Source: an uncultured Blautia sp.
GTDB taxonomy: Bacteria > Bacillota > Clostridia > Lachnospirales > Lachnospiraceae
Direction of reading: 5' to 3'
Assembly: GCA_900543715.1 (NCBI GenBank)
Contig: UQSX01000007.1
Span: forward strand, 1 to 64,000
DNA length: 64,000 bases
Shown here: positions 53,761 to 62,915 of the stretch, in pieces
How positions within the stretch are numbered: the stretch's first letter is position 1
How the letters are laid out: every line of letters begins with the position of its first letter
The notes under the pieces: model-generated
Databases searched by the model: none
What the model was told of the DNA's origin: nothing
Seen by the model: only the letters and a program-made list of their open reading frames with translations
Made by a program: the position numbers and the translations under genes

Positions 53761-55002
53761 TCAAGTCCCCGTCAAAACCTTATTCAGCACATCTGCCAGC
53801 GGCTCCATGGCATTCATTTCTTCTTCTACCGTATTTGTCTGGGCACCGCATTCCACCAGCAGGGTTTTCGGCCGCAGATGCAGATTATAGCGATAACCTC
53901 TGAGATAGATCGTTCTGGCAAAATCCGGATAATATTTTTCACAGGCAAGCATCATCTGGAGGGAAAAAGCCAGATTATCCTGAATATAAGGATTTGGCAG
54001 ATAAGTGATCTCCCCATTCTGCTTTGTTCTGCTCAGCCCGTTAAAAAACATGACCTTTGCTGTCTGTTTCCCATCTACTTCTGTCACAAGCCTTTGATTA
54101 TCTGCTACTCCGTCCCGGTGCAGATCAATGATCACTTCTATACTGGGATTTTCCTCTAAAACCTGGCTGATCCGTTCCTGTGCATAGTTGTAAGCCTGGT
54201 TTCTGTCCAGTTTTCCATCTACAATATCAAAAGTATCTGTTACATGGATCACATTATATCCATAATCTTCCTTCAAAATCTTAGTCAGATAATCACCTAC
54301 TCCCACGATCGTTGTAGCTGCGTCTCCGGGAACTGAATCAATAAACTCTTCCTGAGAATGGGTATGATAGATCAGAATCTGAGGCTGATCATTGCCTGTC
54401 TGCATTCTCAGGTCCATCTGCACTAATTCCGGTGCATTCATCTGTTCACTGGTAATACTGGTGGTACTGTCTACCGCAAAGAAATTGTTCAGTACAAAAT
54501 CAAAATCCTGAAACTGTTCCAGGGAAATATCCGTCAAAGGAGCCCGTTCTTGGGAAACAGCTGCGCTTTTTGTCTCCTCATCAGCAGCTTCGCTGGCATT
54601 TGTCTCCTCACCGCCTGTAATCTCCAGTCCAGAAGAGTCCGGTCCTGCTTCCTGATTCTCTTCTGTGAGTCTCGCCTCAAGGAATTCCTGGTTTTCTTCC
54701 ATGATCCTGGCGCTGGTGGCCAGATCTTCTTTTACCGTATCTTCCTGTTCATAAGAATCCAGCGCCGGTATCTGTTCTTTTATCTTCCTTAATATCCAGG
54801 AAGCCACCAAGTCCCCTTCCTGATCTGATCTGGCCGTCCCTGGAAGATAGGTCTCCAGGGCCTGCTGCTGGACATTAAGCATGATCTTTTCCGTGATTTC
54901 TTTATCTAATGAAAGCCCTTTTATTACAATGTATCCGGCTAAGACCAGCATACCTATCCATATTGCAGCAGAAACAGCTTTTCCAGCTTCTCTTTTTTTC
55001 AC
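53761..55002 (-). CDS. spoIIP: Stage II sporulation protein P
   Basis: 413 aa. GTG start at 55002 after GAGGTGATTGG. One N-terminal membrane segment, an acidic Glu/Ala-rich spacer (about 100-165), then the SpoIIP hydrolase domain with ILIYHTHSQEEF, VIIDLHRDGV and LLVECGAQTNT. In sporulation SpoIIP cleaves peptidoglycan during engulfment together with SpoIID. It lies 40 bases after gpr, the same order as in Bacillus, showing that the host belongs to a spore-forming lineage. Confidence 0.95.
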   Translation of the reverse strand: MKKREAGKAVSAAIWIGMLVLAGYIVIKGLSLDKEITEKIMLNVQQQALETYLPGTARSDQEGDLVASWILRKIKEQIPALDSYEQEDTVKEDLATSARIMEENQEFLEARLTEENQEAGPDSSGLEITGGEETNASEAADEETKSAAVSQERAPLTDISLEQFQDFDFVLNNFFAVDSTTSITSEQMNAPELVQMDLRMQTGNDQPQILIYHTHSQEEFIDSVPGDAATTIVGVGDYLTKILKEDYGYNVIHVTDTFDIVDGKLDRNQAYNYAQERISQVLEENPSIEVIIDLHRDGVADNQRLVTEVDGKQTAKVMFFNGLSRTKQNGEITYLPNPYIQDNLAFSLQMMLACEKYYPDFARTIYLRGYRYNLHLRPKTLLVECGAQTNTVEEEMNAMEPLADVLNKVLTGT

Positions 55003-55042
55003 CCAATCACCTCATATCTATATATGAGACAATCCTTTCCTT

Positions 55043-55948
55043 TTATTCCTTTCCCCGGGTAAAGGCCATATTTAATCCCTCAGAGATCGTATAGGCTAAA
55101 CGTTTCACCGTTTCATCTACATCTTTCGGCGTTACAAACATACTGTAAAGAGAGGGTGCTATCATCTCTTCCAGAAACTCTTTCTTCTCTGCTTCTTCCA
55201 AAGTATCTAAAAGATGAGACATGGCATCATGAACGATAGTGGCGCCATCTACAACTGTTGGTACGCCAATACCGATCACCTCAACTCCCAGAGTCTCCCG
55301 GTTAAGGCCTGTGCGGTGGTTTCCAACCCCTGATCCGGGATTAATACCGGTGTCTGTGATCTGGATCGTTCGATTCAGTCTCCGGATGCTTCTGGCAGCC
55401 AGTGCATCAATGGCAACAATGACATCTGGCCTGGTCTCTTCTATCACCCCGCGGATAATCTCCATAGTCTCCATACCAGTCTGGGCCATAACTCCCGGGG
55501 CCAGTCCGCTTACACTGTGTACATGTTCCTCCCCCATTCCCTGAATTCCATACTCATTGATAATGTGTCTGGTAATACGTAAATTTGCGACTACGTCAGG
55601 ACCCAGGGCATCAGGAGTAATGTCGCGGTTTCCCAGCCCTACTACCAGAATCTTCATATCTTCCTTTTCCGGCAATAAATTTCTCAGATGTCTGGAAACC
55701 TCCAGAGATATTTCCCGATGATAATCCTCATCAGGCACAGACATATTAGGTGCCTCCAGGGTAATATAGACTCCCTGAGGCCTCCCCATGGCTCTGGCTC
55801 CGTTTTCTGTTTTAATCTTCACTACAGTTGTCCGGATATCCTTTTCTGCGCTATAGTCCTCCTGGATTTCCACCCCGCGGATCTCCACATTATCCTCCTC
55901 AAACTTTTCCTTTGTCTCTAATGCCAAATCTGTATGAATTCTTCCCAT
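55043..55948 (-). CDS. gpr: Germination (SASP) protease GPR
   Basis: 301 aa, shorter than the 370 aa of Bacillus but usual for Lachnospiraceae. It shows ILVVGLGNRDITPDALGPDV, HSVSGLAPGVMAQTGMET, VIAIDALAARS and TDTGINPGSGVGNHR, the family's aspartate-type core. GPR degrades small acid-soluble spore proteins at germination. A typical sigma-G promoter could not be identified by eye in the 90 bases upstream. Divergent from rpsT and followed by spoIIP. Confidence 0.95.
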   Translation of the reverse strand: MGRIHTDLALETKEKFEEDNVEIRGVEIQEDYSAEKDIRTTVVKIKTENGARAMGRPQGVYITLEAPNMSVPDEDYHREISLEVSRHLRNLLPEKEDMKILVVGLGNRDITPDALGPDVVANLRITRHIINEYGIQGMGEEHVHSVSGLAPGVMAQTGMETMEIIRGVIEETRPDVIVAIDALAARSIRRLNRTIQITDTGINPGSGVGNHRTGLNRETLGVEVIGIGVPTVVDGATIVHDAMSHLLDTLEEAEKKEFLEEMIAPSLYSMFVTPKDVDETVKRLAYTISEGLNMAFTRGKE

Positions 55949-56015
55949 TGCCTTGCCAAGCTCCCTTTCTGCACCTGTTTTTTCATATTTTTTGCAATTT
56001 CAAAGATTTTATGTA

Positions 56016-56044
56016 TTGACATTTTTCTCTAAATACACTAGAAT
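56016..56044 (+). promoter_or_regulatory. Promoter and leader of rpsT
   Basis: TTGACA (56016-56021), 17-bp spacer, TAGAAT (56039-56044). The 90-base leader holds a TATCGGAG/CTCCGATA hairpin (56059-56066 / 56080-56087), possibly linked to S20 autogenous control. Confidence 0.8.
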
Positions 56045-56141
56045 GAAAAAGCATGTTATATCGGAGTGTTCCGTGTCTTCTCCGATAAAAATATAAAAAC
56101 AGTAAAAATAATTTGAATGATCACATTTGGAGGTGTACACT

Positions 56142-56405
56142 TTGGCTAACATTAAATCTGCAAAGAAAAGAATCTTAGTAAACAGAACAAAAGCTGAGAG
56201 AAATAAATCCATCAGATCAGCAGTAAAAACTTCTATTAAAAAAGTAGAGGCTGCTGTTGCTGCAAAGGATAAGGAAGCTGCTGCTGCTGCATTAAAAGTT
56301 GCAATTTCTACAATTGACAAAGCAGCTACAAAAGGCGTTTATCATAAGAATAATGCCGCAAGAAAAGTTTCCCGCTTAGCAAAAGCCGTAAACACACTTG
56401 CTTAA
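56142..56405 (+). CDS. rpsT: 30S ribosomal protein S20
   Basis: 87 aa from TTG at 56142: the protein then begins [11 protein letters not shown], matching the family, and GGAGGTG lies six bases before. An upstream in-frame TTG at 56127 overlaps that site and is rejected. The protein is Lys/Ala-rich and helical, as expected for S20, which binds 16S rRNA. UUG starts are known for rpsT genes and can take part in autoregulation. Ends at the shared terminator. Confidence 0.98.
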   Translation: MANIKSAKKRILVNRTKAERNKSIRSAVKTSIKKVEAAVAAKDKEAAAAALKVAISTIDKAATKGVYHKNNAARKVSRLAKAVNTLA

Positions 56406-56430
56406 TTTTATAGACATATAAGTATATTAT

Positions 56431-56472
56431 AAAAGCCTTCTGGTTGTCCCGTCATCGGCCAGAAGGCTTTTT
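56431..56472. terminator. Bidirectional terminator between rpsT and holA
   Basis: AAAAGCCTTCTGG (56431-56443) pairs with CCAGAAGGCTTTT (56459-56471). It serves both convergent transcripts and touches the holA stop codon. Confidence 0.9.
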
Positions 56473-57450
56473 TCAGCTGCTGAATTTTATCAGCAGCAGT
56501 TCTACACTAAGGGTATCTCCGATCCGCCCGGTTTTCACCTTTTCTTCCGTATCCACACACTCTTTTACGATCTTCTGCAGTTCCTCTTCTCTGTATCTTC
56601 TCCCATAAGCGCTGTAATTACGGACCACAAATGGCTGGAGGCCTGTCCTTTTGGCAATCCTGCTTTGATCATAGCCCTCTTTTTCCAGTTCTTTCACCTG
56701 CCATATCAGATTGAACTGCCTGGCCAAAAGAAATAAAATACGCATAGGCGGTTCTTTCAGTGCCAGAAGATCATAATACAGATCCAGAGCCTTTTTCTGT
56801 TTTTTCTCTGTGACTGCCCGGAGCATATCGAAAATATGATTGGAAATCTGTCCGGTACAGACAGCCTGGATATCTTCGCCGGAAATCACTTCTTTTCCCA
56901 TGGTATAGCTCAAAAGCTTTTCCAGTTCATTTTCTATATTTCCCATATCTGTTCCTGTTTTCTCCAGAAACAGTTCCATATCTCTCTGAGTGATCTTTTT
57001 TCCTTCTCTCTTCAGGATTCCCAATATCCATCGTATCAGGGTCTTTGTATCCTGCTGGCCAAATTCCACAATACTGCCGTATTTCTTTACAGCTTTATAC
57101 ATACGGCTCCGCTTGTCTATCTGATCTTCTACAAAGACCATGCACAGGTAATCCGGAAGCTCTGACATATACTCAGGAAGATCCTGACACTGATTCTTGA
57201 AAAATCCGGTATCTTCCAGGAAAATCACTCTTCTGTCTGCAAAAAAAGGCATGGTTTCTGCCAGTTCTATCACTTCTCTGGGCTCTGTCTTTTTTCCCTG
57301 GAAAAGGGAAAAATTCATGGTATCCCCCTCTGGGACCAGGGCCTTTTCCAGCTTATTTCTGTACTGCTGCAAAAGGTATTTCTCTTCTCCGAAGAGAAGA
57401 TATACTTTTTTAAAATTCTGATTTTGAATATCTTCCTGTAAGTTTTTCAT
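56473..57450 (-). CDS. holA: DNA polymerase III subunit delta
   Basis: 325 aa from ATG 57450, where AAGGGAGAG precedes; a longer reading to 57537 would run into comEC. The N-terminal region has KKVYLLFGEEKYLLQ, the degenerate P-loop of delta, followed by DRRVIFLEDTGFF and a helical C-terminal domain (ILFLLARQFNLIWQ, FVVRNYSAYGRRY). It opens the beta clamp in the clamp loader. comEC lies 29 bases upstream, the usual Firmicute order. Confidence 0.94.
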   Translation of the reverse strand: MKNLQEDIQNQNFKKVYLLFGEEKYLLQQYRNKLEKALVPEGDTMNFSLFQGKKTEPREVIELAETMPFFADRRVIFLEDTGFFKNQCQDLPEYMSELPDYLCMVFVEDQIDKRSRMYKAVKKYGSIVEFGQQDTKTLIRWILGILKREGKKITQRDMELFLEKTGTDMGNIENELEKLLSYTMGKEVISGEDIQAVCTGQISNHIFDMLRAVTEKKQKKALDLYYDLLALKEPPMRILFLLARQFNLIWQVKELEKEGYDQSRIAKRTGLQPFVVRNYSAYGRRYREEELQKIVKECVDTEEKVKTGRIGDTLSVELLLIKFSS

Positions 57451-57479
57451 TGTGCTCTCCCTTTCAGGTTTTTCCTGTC

Positions 57480-59780
57480 CTATTCTAACATGGATTTTCC
57501 ATACTGAAAAGACATCCGAATTTTTTCTTCCTTCCATACCGCAAAAACCGCTCCTGCGTTTTGGGTCTGGAAAATATGGATCTTTCTGTTTTCCAATCGC
57601 TGTATCAGTTCCTGATGAGGATGCCCGTATGAATTATCTTCTCCACAGGAAATTACAGCGGCCCGGGGGTTTACAACATCTAAAAGTTTTTCTGAAGTTG
57701 AATTTCTTGAGCCATGATGAGCCACCTTTAAAATATCGCAGGAAATTCCTTTCTCTCTGCACACAGCCAGAAGCTGTTCCTCTCCATCCCCTTCGACATC
57801 CCCTGTAAACAGCAAAGAAAAGCCATCCATATCCGCTAAAAGCACCTGAGACCCTTCATTGCTTTCCATCGTTTCTTTTTCCGGAGACAGACAGGTGATC
57901 TTCAGGTCTTCCATCGTCACAGTACTTCCCTTATTTATATAAAAAATCCGGCATCCCGCTTTTTTCCCCGCCTGTTCTAATCCTTCCCGCTGTTCATCTG
58001 TTTCTCTGCATTTTGTCAGAAACAGCCTGTCTATTTTCAGCCCTGTTCTTTTTTCAGCGCACATTTCCAATAATTCCAAAATGCCGCTTATATGATCTTC
58101 ATCCATGTGCGAAACAAAAATCCCATCTACTTTTCTGATTCCTTCTGCTTTCAAATAAGGAAGGATTCTATATTGACCAACTTTTGAAACCGAACTGCTC
58201 CCTCCATCTATCAGATAACAAATTTCCCCATCCTTTTGTATACAGGCACAGTCTCCCTGACCTACATCTAAAAAAGTAACCTTTTGTTCACTTTCTCCGA
58301 TATCCAGGAATAAAAGAAACAGTCCCAGCGCAAAAGCTGTCATCTGGCCTGCCAGAAAACAGTTCTTAGCCAGCGCTTTCCCGGCAGCCTTTTTCCCCTT
58401 TCGGAAATCCCTTTTTCCTCTCTTATACTTTGCTCCCAAAACTCCTGCAAGAATCACATAATAGATTCCGCACTGCCATATCTCAGGTCTTCCTGTTATC
58501 CATAGAAAAACCGGCAGATTCTGAAGAAGCTTTCCGCCCCGGAGATAGCATTCCAGAAGGCAGATACCCGGCAAGGCTCCTATCTTACCCAGAAATGCCA
58601 TGGGAAGGCTCCCTAAAACGCCTCCCGCAAGACCGGAAATCAGCAATACCCCTGCAGTTGGCAGTATCAGCAAATTCACAAAGAATCCCCAGACTGAAAT
58701 CTCACAGAAAAAATACATAGTAATCGGGAGCAGGATACTCCATACGGAAATACTGGAAGCAGCTCCTGTTTTCAGTTCCTTTCTTATCCTGTCCCATATC
58801 TTTCTGCTCTTTTTCTTGCTTCCCGCCGGAAAAAGAACTGGGTGGACAGCTGCCAGACCAAGAACCGCCCCGAAAGAAAGCAGAAAGCTGCTGTCATACA
58901 GATAAAGGGGAGATTCTGCCAATAGGAAAATAGCCGCAAGAGCAAGGGCAGAAAGAAAGTCATAGGTACGCTTCCCCAGCATTGCTCCTATAGAAACTCC
59001 AAACATGATCACTGCCCGGACGGCCGCTGCCTGACTTCCTGTAAGTCCGCCATAAAACACCATGACTGCCGCTGCCAGGATTCCCGAAACCATTACAGAA
59101 AGCCGGCATTTTACCAGAACTTTGTAAAGCCCCCAGCCCAGAATAGAAAGATGTGTTCCTGACACCGCCAATATATGGGAAATTCCCATGATCTGGAACA
59201 ACAATTTGCTGTCCTGTCCCAAATTTCCTTTTTCTCCCAGCACCATTGCTTCCATGATGCCGCCTTTTTCCTCTCCAAAGGTCCTCCTGATGCCTTTTCC
59301 GATTTTTTCCTTTATTCTTCCCTGAAATGCCAGAATACGGTCTTTTTTACTCTGCAGGACCTGCATTTCTTTTCCGTCCATATACCATTTGATATTTCTC
59401 GCATAGTAGTAGGACTGTTCGTCAAACTGTCCAGGATTTGCTGCCCGAGGAATTTCTTCCAGCTTTCCGTAAACTGCCACAAGGGCTCCTTGTCTGGGAC
59501 TGTCTGAAAGGATTTCATTTTCTATTGTTACTTTTATACGATCTATGGGATATTTTTCTTCACGAACAATAAGATTTGTATTTTTCAGATATAGATTTGT
59601 AATGGTATCATAGATATCTTTTTGATAGATAATTCCTGTAACCAGGATATTTTCATCTTTCACTCCCCCGGGAAACTTTGGAGGAGAGCAGGAAAAAAAG
59701 GGGATTCCTGCTCTTCCCAAAATCCACAGCACTGCCGCCCAGATGAAGGCGGCAATGCACAGAGGTCTCTTAACTCTCAT
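57480..59780 (-). CDS. comEC: ComEC/Rec2 DNA-uptake channel
   Basis: 766 aa. An N-terminal OB-like outer region (DUF4131), a competence domain of about eight membrane segments (AVSGTHLSILGWGL, GLTGSQAAAVRAVIMFG), and a C-terminal metallo-beta-lactamase-like nuclease domain with VGQGDCACI, SHMDEDHISG and HHGSRNSTS. It imports single-stranded DNA in transformation. The ATG overlaps the GerMN gene by 11 bases. With comEA and comF in the window, much of the uptake machinery is present, though competence of the host is not shown. Confidence 0.95.
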   Translation of the reverse strand: MRVKRPLCIAAFIWAAVLWILGRAGIPFFSCSPPKFPGGVKDENILVTGIIYQKDIYDTITNLYLKNTNLIVREEKYPIDRIKVTIENEILSDSPRQGALVAVYGKLEEIPRAANPGQFDEQSYYYARNIKWYMDGKEMQVLQSKKDRILAFQGRIKEKIGKGIRRTFGEEKGGIMEAMVLGEKGNLGQDSKLLFQIMGISHILAVSGTHLSILGWGLYKVLVKCRLSVMVSGILAAAVMVFYGGLTGSQAAAVRAVIMFGVSIGAMLGKRTYDFLSALALAAIFLLAESPLYLYDSSFLLSFGAVLGLAAVHPVLFPAGSKKKSRKIWDRIRKELKTGAASSISVWSILLPITMYFFCEISVWGFFVNLLILPTAGVLLISGLAGGVLGSLPMAFLGKIGALPGICLLECYLRGGKLLQNLPVFLWITGRPEIWQCGIYYVILAGVLGAKYKRGKRDFRKGKKAAGKALAKNCFLAGQMTAFALGLFLLFLDIGESEQKVTFLDVGQGDCACIQKDGEICYLIDGGSSSVSKVGQYRILPYLKAEGIRKVDGIFVSHMDEDHISGILELLEMCAEKRTGLKIDRLFLTKCRETDEQREGLEQAGKKAGCRIFYINKGSTVTMEDLKITCLSPEKETMESNEGSQVLLADMDGFSLLFTGDVEGDGEEQLLAVCREKGISCDILKVAHHGSRNSTSEKLLDVVNPRAAVISCGEDNSYGHPHQELIQRLENRKIHIFQTQNAGAVFAVWKEEKIRMSFQYGKSMLE

Positions 59781-60702
59781 CCTCAGACCCCAGATAGCTG
59801 TAATCTGCCTGATAAATCTGATCCAGCCCCATACTTTCTCTGAAAGTTACCTTAGTGTCACCCTCCACAGAAATCTGTACGCCATGGATTTTACAGGCGT
59901 CAGTCAAGGAATTTACAATTGAATAAATCGGCAGCTCCTGCTGAACGCTCATAGTCTCTGTAAGAAAACTTTTGTCAAAGTTCACATAGCAGATTCCCTC
60001 TACAATAGATACACCTAAAATTTTCGTGTTGGATGATAAAACAGGCAGCATGCCATCCTCCTTGGGCCCTTCTAAGAGTTTCTCTACAATGACTCTTTCC
60101 AGGGGAACATTGCTGCTGTAATGAATCCTCCTGGCCTCTCTGACCAAGTGATCTCCATCTTCATTTGCAAAATACAGATTCAGATCAGCAAACACATAGG
60201 AATTAATATTCTTTCCTTCATTTTCCACAAAGTCGCCTCGTTCCATACGCCCCAGCTCATTACCATCAGAATCTGTCATGGGATTCCCGTTCTCTAAAAA
60301 TTCCACATAAGTCACTCCGGGAATCTGTGTAAAAGCCAGGACCATTCCTGTCCTCACTAAAATTTCTCTGACATTATTCATCTTTTTGTATGCTTCATCA
60401 AAATTCAGAGTCACGGTCTGTCCTTCAAAGGTATAATTCTTCATCAAAACCTCCTCCGGAAGCAGCTTGAGATATTCCTCTGAATCAGAGGGCTGGGAAA
60501 GCAGCTGATATATCTCTTCCACCATCGTCTCAGCAGACTGCTCTGAAGGTTCATAAGGAACCGTCTCCAGCTTCGTTTCCGACAGCGCCAGGTAATACAT
60601 AGAATATTCTGTTGTCTTTTCTTCCTGGTTTTCTCTGCATCCTGCTGCCGTCAGCAGGCAAAAGCTCAAAAAAACTGCCAGTATTCTTTTGATGTTTCTC
60701 AT
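59770..60702 (-). CDS. GerMN-domain lipoprotein
   Basis: 310 aa from ATG 60702, six bases after a GGGGG site; the ATG at 60720 overlaps the kinase stop. Lipoprotein signal with LTAAGC lipobox. Two GerMN domains follow (LPEEVLMKNYTFEGQTVTLNFDEAY and VSIVEGICYVNFDKSFLTE regions). GerM proteins act outside the membrane in sporulation; similar domains occur in LpqB, partner of the MtrAB two-component system. Here too it directly follows a sensor kinase, which suggests an analogous kinase-modulating role. Confidence 0.9.
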   Translation of the reverse strand: MRNIKRILAVFLSFCLLTAAGCRENQEEKTTEYSMYYLALSETKLETVPYEPSEQSAETMVEEIYQLLSQPSDSEEYLKLLPEEVLMKNYTFEGQTVTLNFDEAYKKMNNVREILVRTGMVLAFTQIPGVTYVEFLENGNPMTDSDGNELGRMERGDFVENEGKNINSYVFADLNLYFANEDGDHLVREARRIHYSSNVPLERVIVEKLLEGPKEDGMLPVLSSNTKILGVSIVEGICYVNFDKSFLTETMSVQQELPIYSIVNSLTDACKIHGVQISVEGDTKVTFRESMGLDQIYQADYSYLGSEDES

Positions 60703-60712
60703 CCAATACCCC

Positions 60713-62137
60713 CTATGCAATATAATTCAAAGGGATTCTCACAGAAAATGTAGTTCCCTGATGTTCCTCACTCTTTACCTTAATCGCACCTCTGTGCATG
60801 ACAATGGCATTTCTGGTAATGGCCAGGCCAAGGCCGGTACCGCCGATTTCCCGGGAATGGGACTTATCTACCCGGTAAAAACGCTCAAATATTTTATCAA
60901 TAGACTCCTCCGGAATACCGATTCCAGAGTCTGCCACTGTTACATAAAAGTATTTGTGATCTGCGTTCAGGGTCACATGCACCCATCCGTCCTCCACATT
61001 ATATTTAATGCCGTTTTCCACCAGGTTTGAAAAAGCCAGGCTCAGTTTCACTTCATCGATCTCTGCCACCACCGGCCGGAAGCTTTCCAGTACCAGCTCG
61101 ACCCTTTTCTTATCTGCGATAGGTTTCAACCGTTTCAAAATATTTTCCAGAAGTTCATTGATACTTACTTTCTGAATATTCAGATCTGAAGCCTTTTTAT
61201 CCATCTTTACCAGGGCAAGCAGATCTGTGATGATCTTATTCTCCCGGTCTATCTCCACAGTGATATCCTGCATAAATTCCTTGTACAGCTCTGCGGGGAC
61301 CTCTTCCTGGCCTGCCAGAGAGTCTGCCAGAACTTTGATGGAAGTCATGGGCGTTTTCAGCTCATGGGACACATTTGCCACAAACTCCTGTCTGGAGTCA
61401 TCCAGGATTTTCATCCTCTTCAGCAATTTATTGAATACATTTGTGATCATCTCAGTTTCCGTATAGTCTGTAACCGATATCTCTTCGTCCAGATAACCGT
61501 CTGTCAGCTCCTCGATAGCCTTGCTGACTCTGGAGAAAGGTTTAACCAAAATCTTGGACATCACAAAACTCAAGAAAATCACCATCATACTTATGATCAG
61601 CATAAGAAGATTTCCCCGGTGAGACAGGATTTCAATAGTATCCTGAATTTCTGCGGTAGAAGCGCTGACCAGCATAACTCCGTCAATCTGGCCGGATTCT
61701 CCATTAGTCAGAGGGATCGTCTGTTCTATATAAGTATTCTCCTCGTCATAATAGCTGGTATTTACACCTTCAAAGCACTGGATCACTTCCTCGGAAAAGG
61801 CATACTTTCCTTCATCGATATCATAGGTATCCTCCACAATCCTTCCATTCCTGTTGATGATCAGGACCCTGGCGCTGAAAACAGAAGAGATCATAGAAAG
61901 TTCACCGTCTATGACCTCTGATTTTTCCTGAAGATACCCTTCCTTCATCAGTTGATTTCCCAGAATATCGCACTGGTTCCTTACTTTAATCTGTCTCAAT
62001 TCTACTGCTCTGTTTTCATAAGATCCTATCAGCATCCCTTCTACAATAAATCCGGGAATAATCCCTATCATGATCATAATGATCATGATACGAAATCTGA
62101 GGCTTTTAAAAAATGACAGTTTAAGCTTTATACGCAT
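60713..62137 (-). CDS. Sensor histidine kinase (WalK/MtrB-like)
   Basis: 474 aa from ATG 62137, chosen because GAGAGGGG precedes it and a terminator hairpin lies inside the longer reading to 62212. Two membrane segments (about 13-37 and 165-187) enclose an outer sensor domain; then HAMP, HisKA with VSHELKTPMTS (phospho-His) and HATPase with N, G1 (DSGIGIPEE) and G2 (GGTGLGLA) boxes. It pairs with the adjacent OmpR-type regulator. GerMN lipoprotein and comEC follow, so the signal is probably envelope state. Confidence 0.94.
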   Translation of the reverse strand: MRIKLKLSFFKSLRFRIMIIMIMIGIIPGFIVEGMLIGSYENRAVELRQIKVRNQCDILGNQLMKEGYLQEKSEVIDGELSMISSVFSARVLIINRNGRIVEDTYDIDEGKYAFSEEVIQCFEGVNTSYYDEENTYIEQTIPLTNGESGQIDGVMLVSASTAEIQDTIEILSHRGNLLMLIISMMVIFLSFVMSKILVKPFSRVSKAIEELTDGYLDEEISVTDYTETEMITNVFNKLLKRMKILDDSRQEFVANVSHELKTPMTSIKVLADSLAGQEEVPAELYKEFMQDITVEIDRENKIITDLLALVKMDKKASDLNIQKVSINELLENILKRLKPIADKKRVELVLESFRPVVAEIDEVKLSLAFSNLVENGIKYNVEDGWVHVTLNADHKYFYVTVADSGIGIPEESIDKIFERFYRVDKSHSREIGGTGLGLAITRNAIVMHRGAIKVKSEEHQGTTFSVRIPLNYIA

Positions 62138-62162
62138 CTGCTCAATCCCCTCTCTTCTGATA

Positions 62163-62201
62163 AAAGAAAACGAGCCGCCTGCAAACAGACGCCGGCAGCT
62201 C
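62163..62201 (-). terminator. Intrinsic terminator between response regulator and kinase genes
   Basis: GAGCTGCC and GGCGGCTC (62194-62201 and 62172-62179, one G-U) close a hairpin, followed on the minus strand by GTTTTCTTTTA. It lies between the regulator stop and the kinase start and would reduce kinase expression relative to the regulator. Confidence 0.65.
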
Positions 62202-62215
62202 TCGGATTCCATATT

Positions 62216-62905
62216 CTATCCCTGAAAATAATATCCGATTCCCCACTTGGTGTGGACATACTTAGGATCGCTGGGCACTGTCTCAATCTTCTCTCTCAGA
62301 CGGCGGATATGTACATCTACTGTCCGAACGTCCCCGGGATACTCATATCCCCATACCAGATTCAGCAGGTTTTCTCTGCTGTATACTTTATTAGGATTTT
62401 TGGCCAGAAGCTCCAAAAGGTCGAACTCCTTAGCAGTGAGATTAATTTCCCTATCTCCTATGAAAACTCTTCTGCCCTCCAGATCCAGCTTCAGTTCTCC
62501 GCTGATCAGGACTTTCTCCCCGCTTTCCTTCTTCTCGTCTTTGCTGGCCCGGCGCATGATCGCTTTGATCCTGGCCTTCACCTCCAGGATATTAAAGGGT
62601 TTGGTTATATAATCGTCTGCCCCGTATTCCAGGCCCAGGATCTTATCCATATCCTCTCCCTTTGCAGTAAGCATAATAATAGGAACACTGGAAAACTCCC
62701 GGATCTGCTGACACACCTCCAGCCCTGTCATCTTGGGCAGCATAATGTCCAGAAGGATCATATCGTATTCTTTTGTCCTTGCTTTTTCCAGGGCTTCCTC
62801 TCCGTCATAGGCGCAGTCTACCTCCATATCATCCTGTTCCAGGCTGAAACGGATCCCCTTTACGATTAATTTTTCGTCATCAACAACCAACACTCTTCTG
62901 CTCAT
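62216..62905 (-). CDS. OmpR/PhoB-family response regulator
   Basis: 229 aa. Receiver domain with acidic D9-D10, phosphoacceptor D53 (LLDIMLPK) and KPFN lysine, then a winged-helix DNA-binding domain (LTAKEFDLLELLAKNPNKVYSRENLL, DVRTVDVHIRRLREKI). It is close to WalR and MtrA in overall pattern. It lies 10 bases after comEA and before the kinase, separated from the latter by a terminator hairpin. Confidence 0.96.
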   Translation of the reverse strand: MSRRVLVVDDEKLIVKGIRFSLEQDDMEVDCAYDGEEALEKARTKEYDMILLDIMLPKMTGLEVCQQIREFSSVPIIMLTAKGEDMDKILGLEYGADDYITKPFNILEVKARIKAIMRRASKDEKKESGEKVLISGELKLDLEGRRVFIGDREINLTAKEFDLLELLAKNPNKVYSRENLLNLVWGYEYPGDVRTVDVHIRRLREKIETVPSDPKYVHTKWGIGYYFQG

Positions 62906-62915
62906 CTTCTATCTC

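Noticed and set aside
57451..57537. Extended holA start
   Set aside because: It would overlap comEC, and the ATG at 57450 has the better ribosome site and the family's usual N-terminus.
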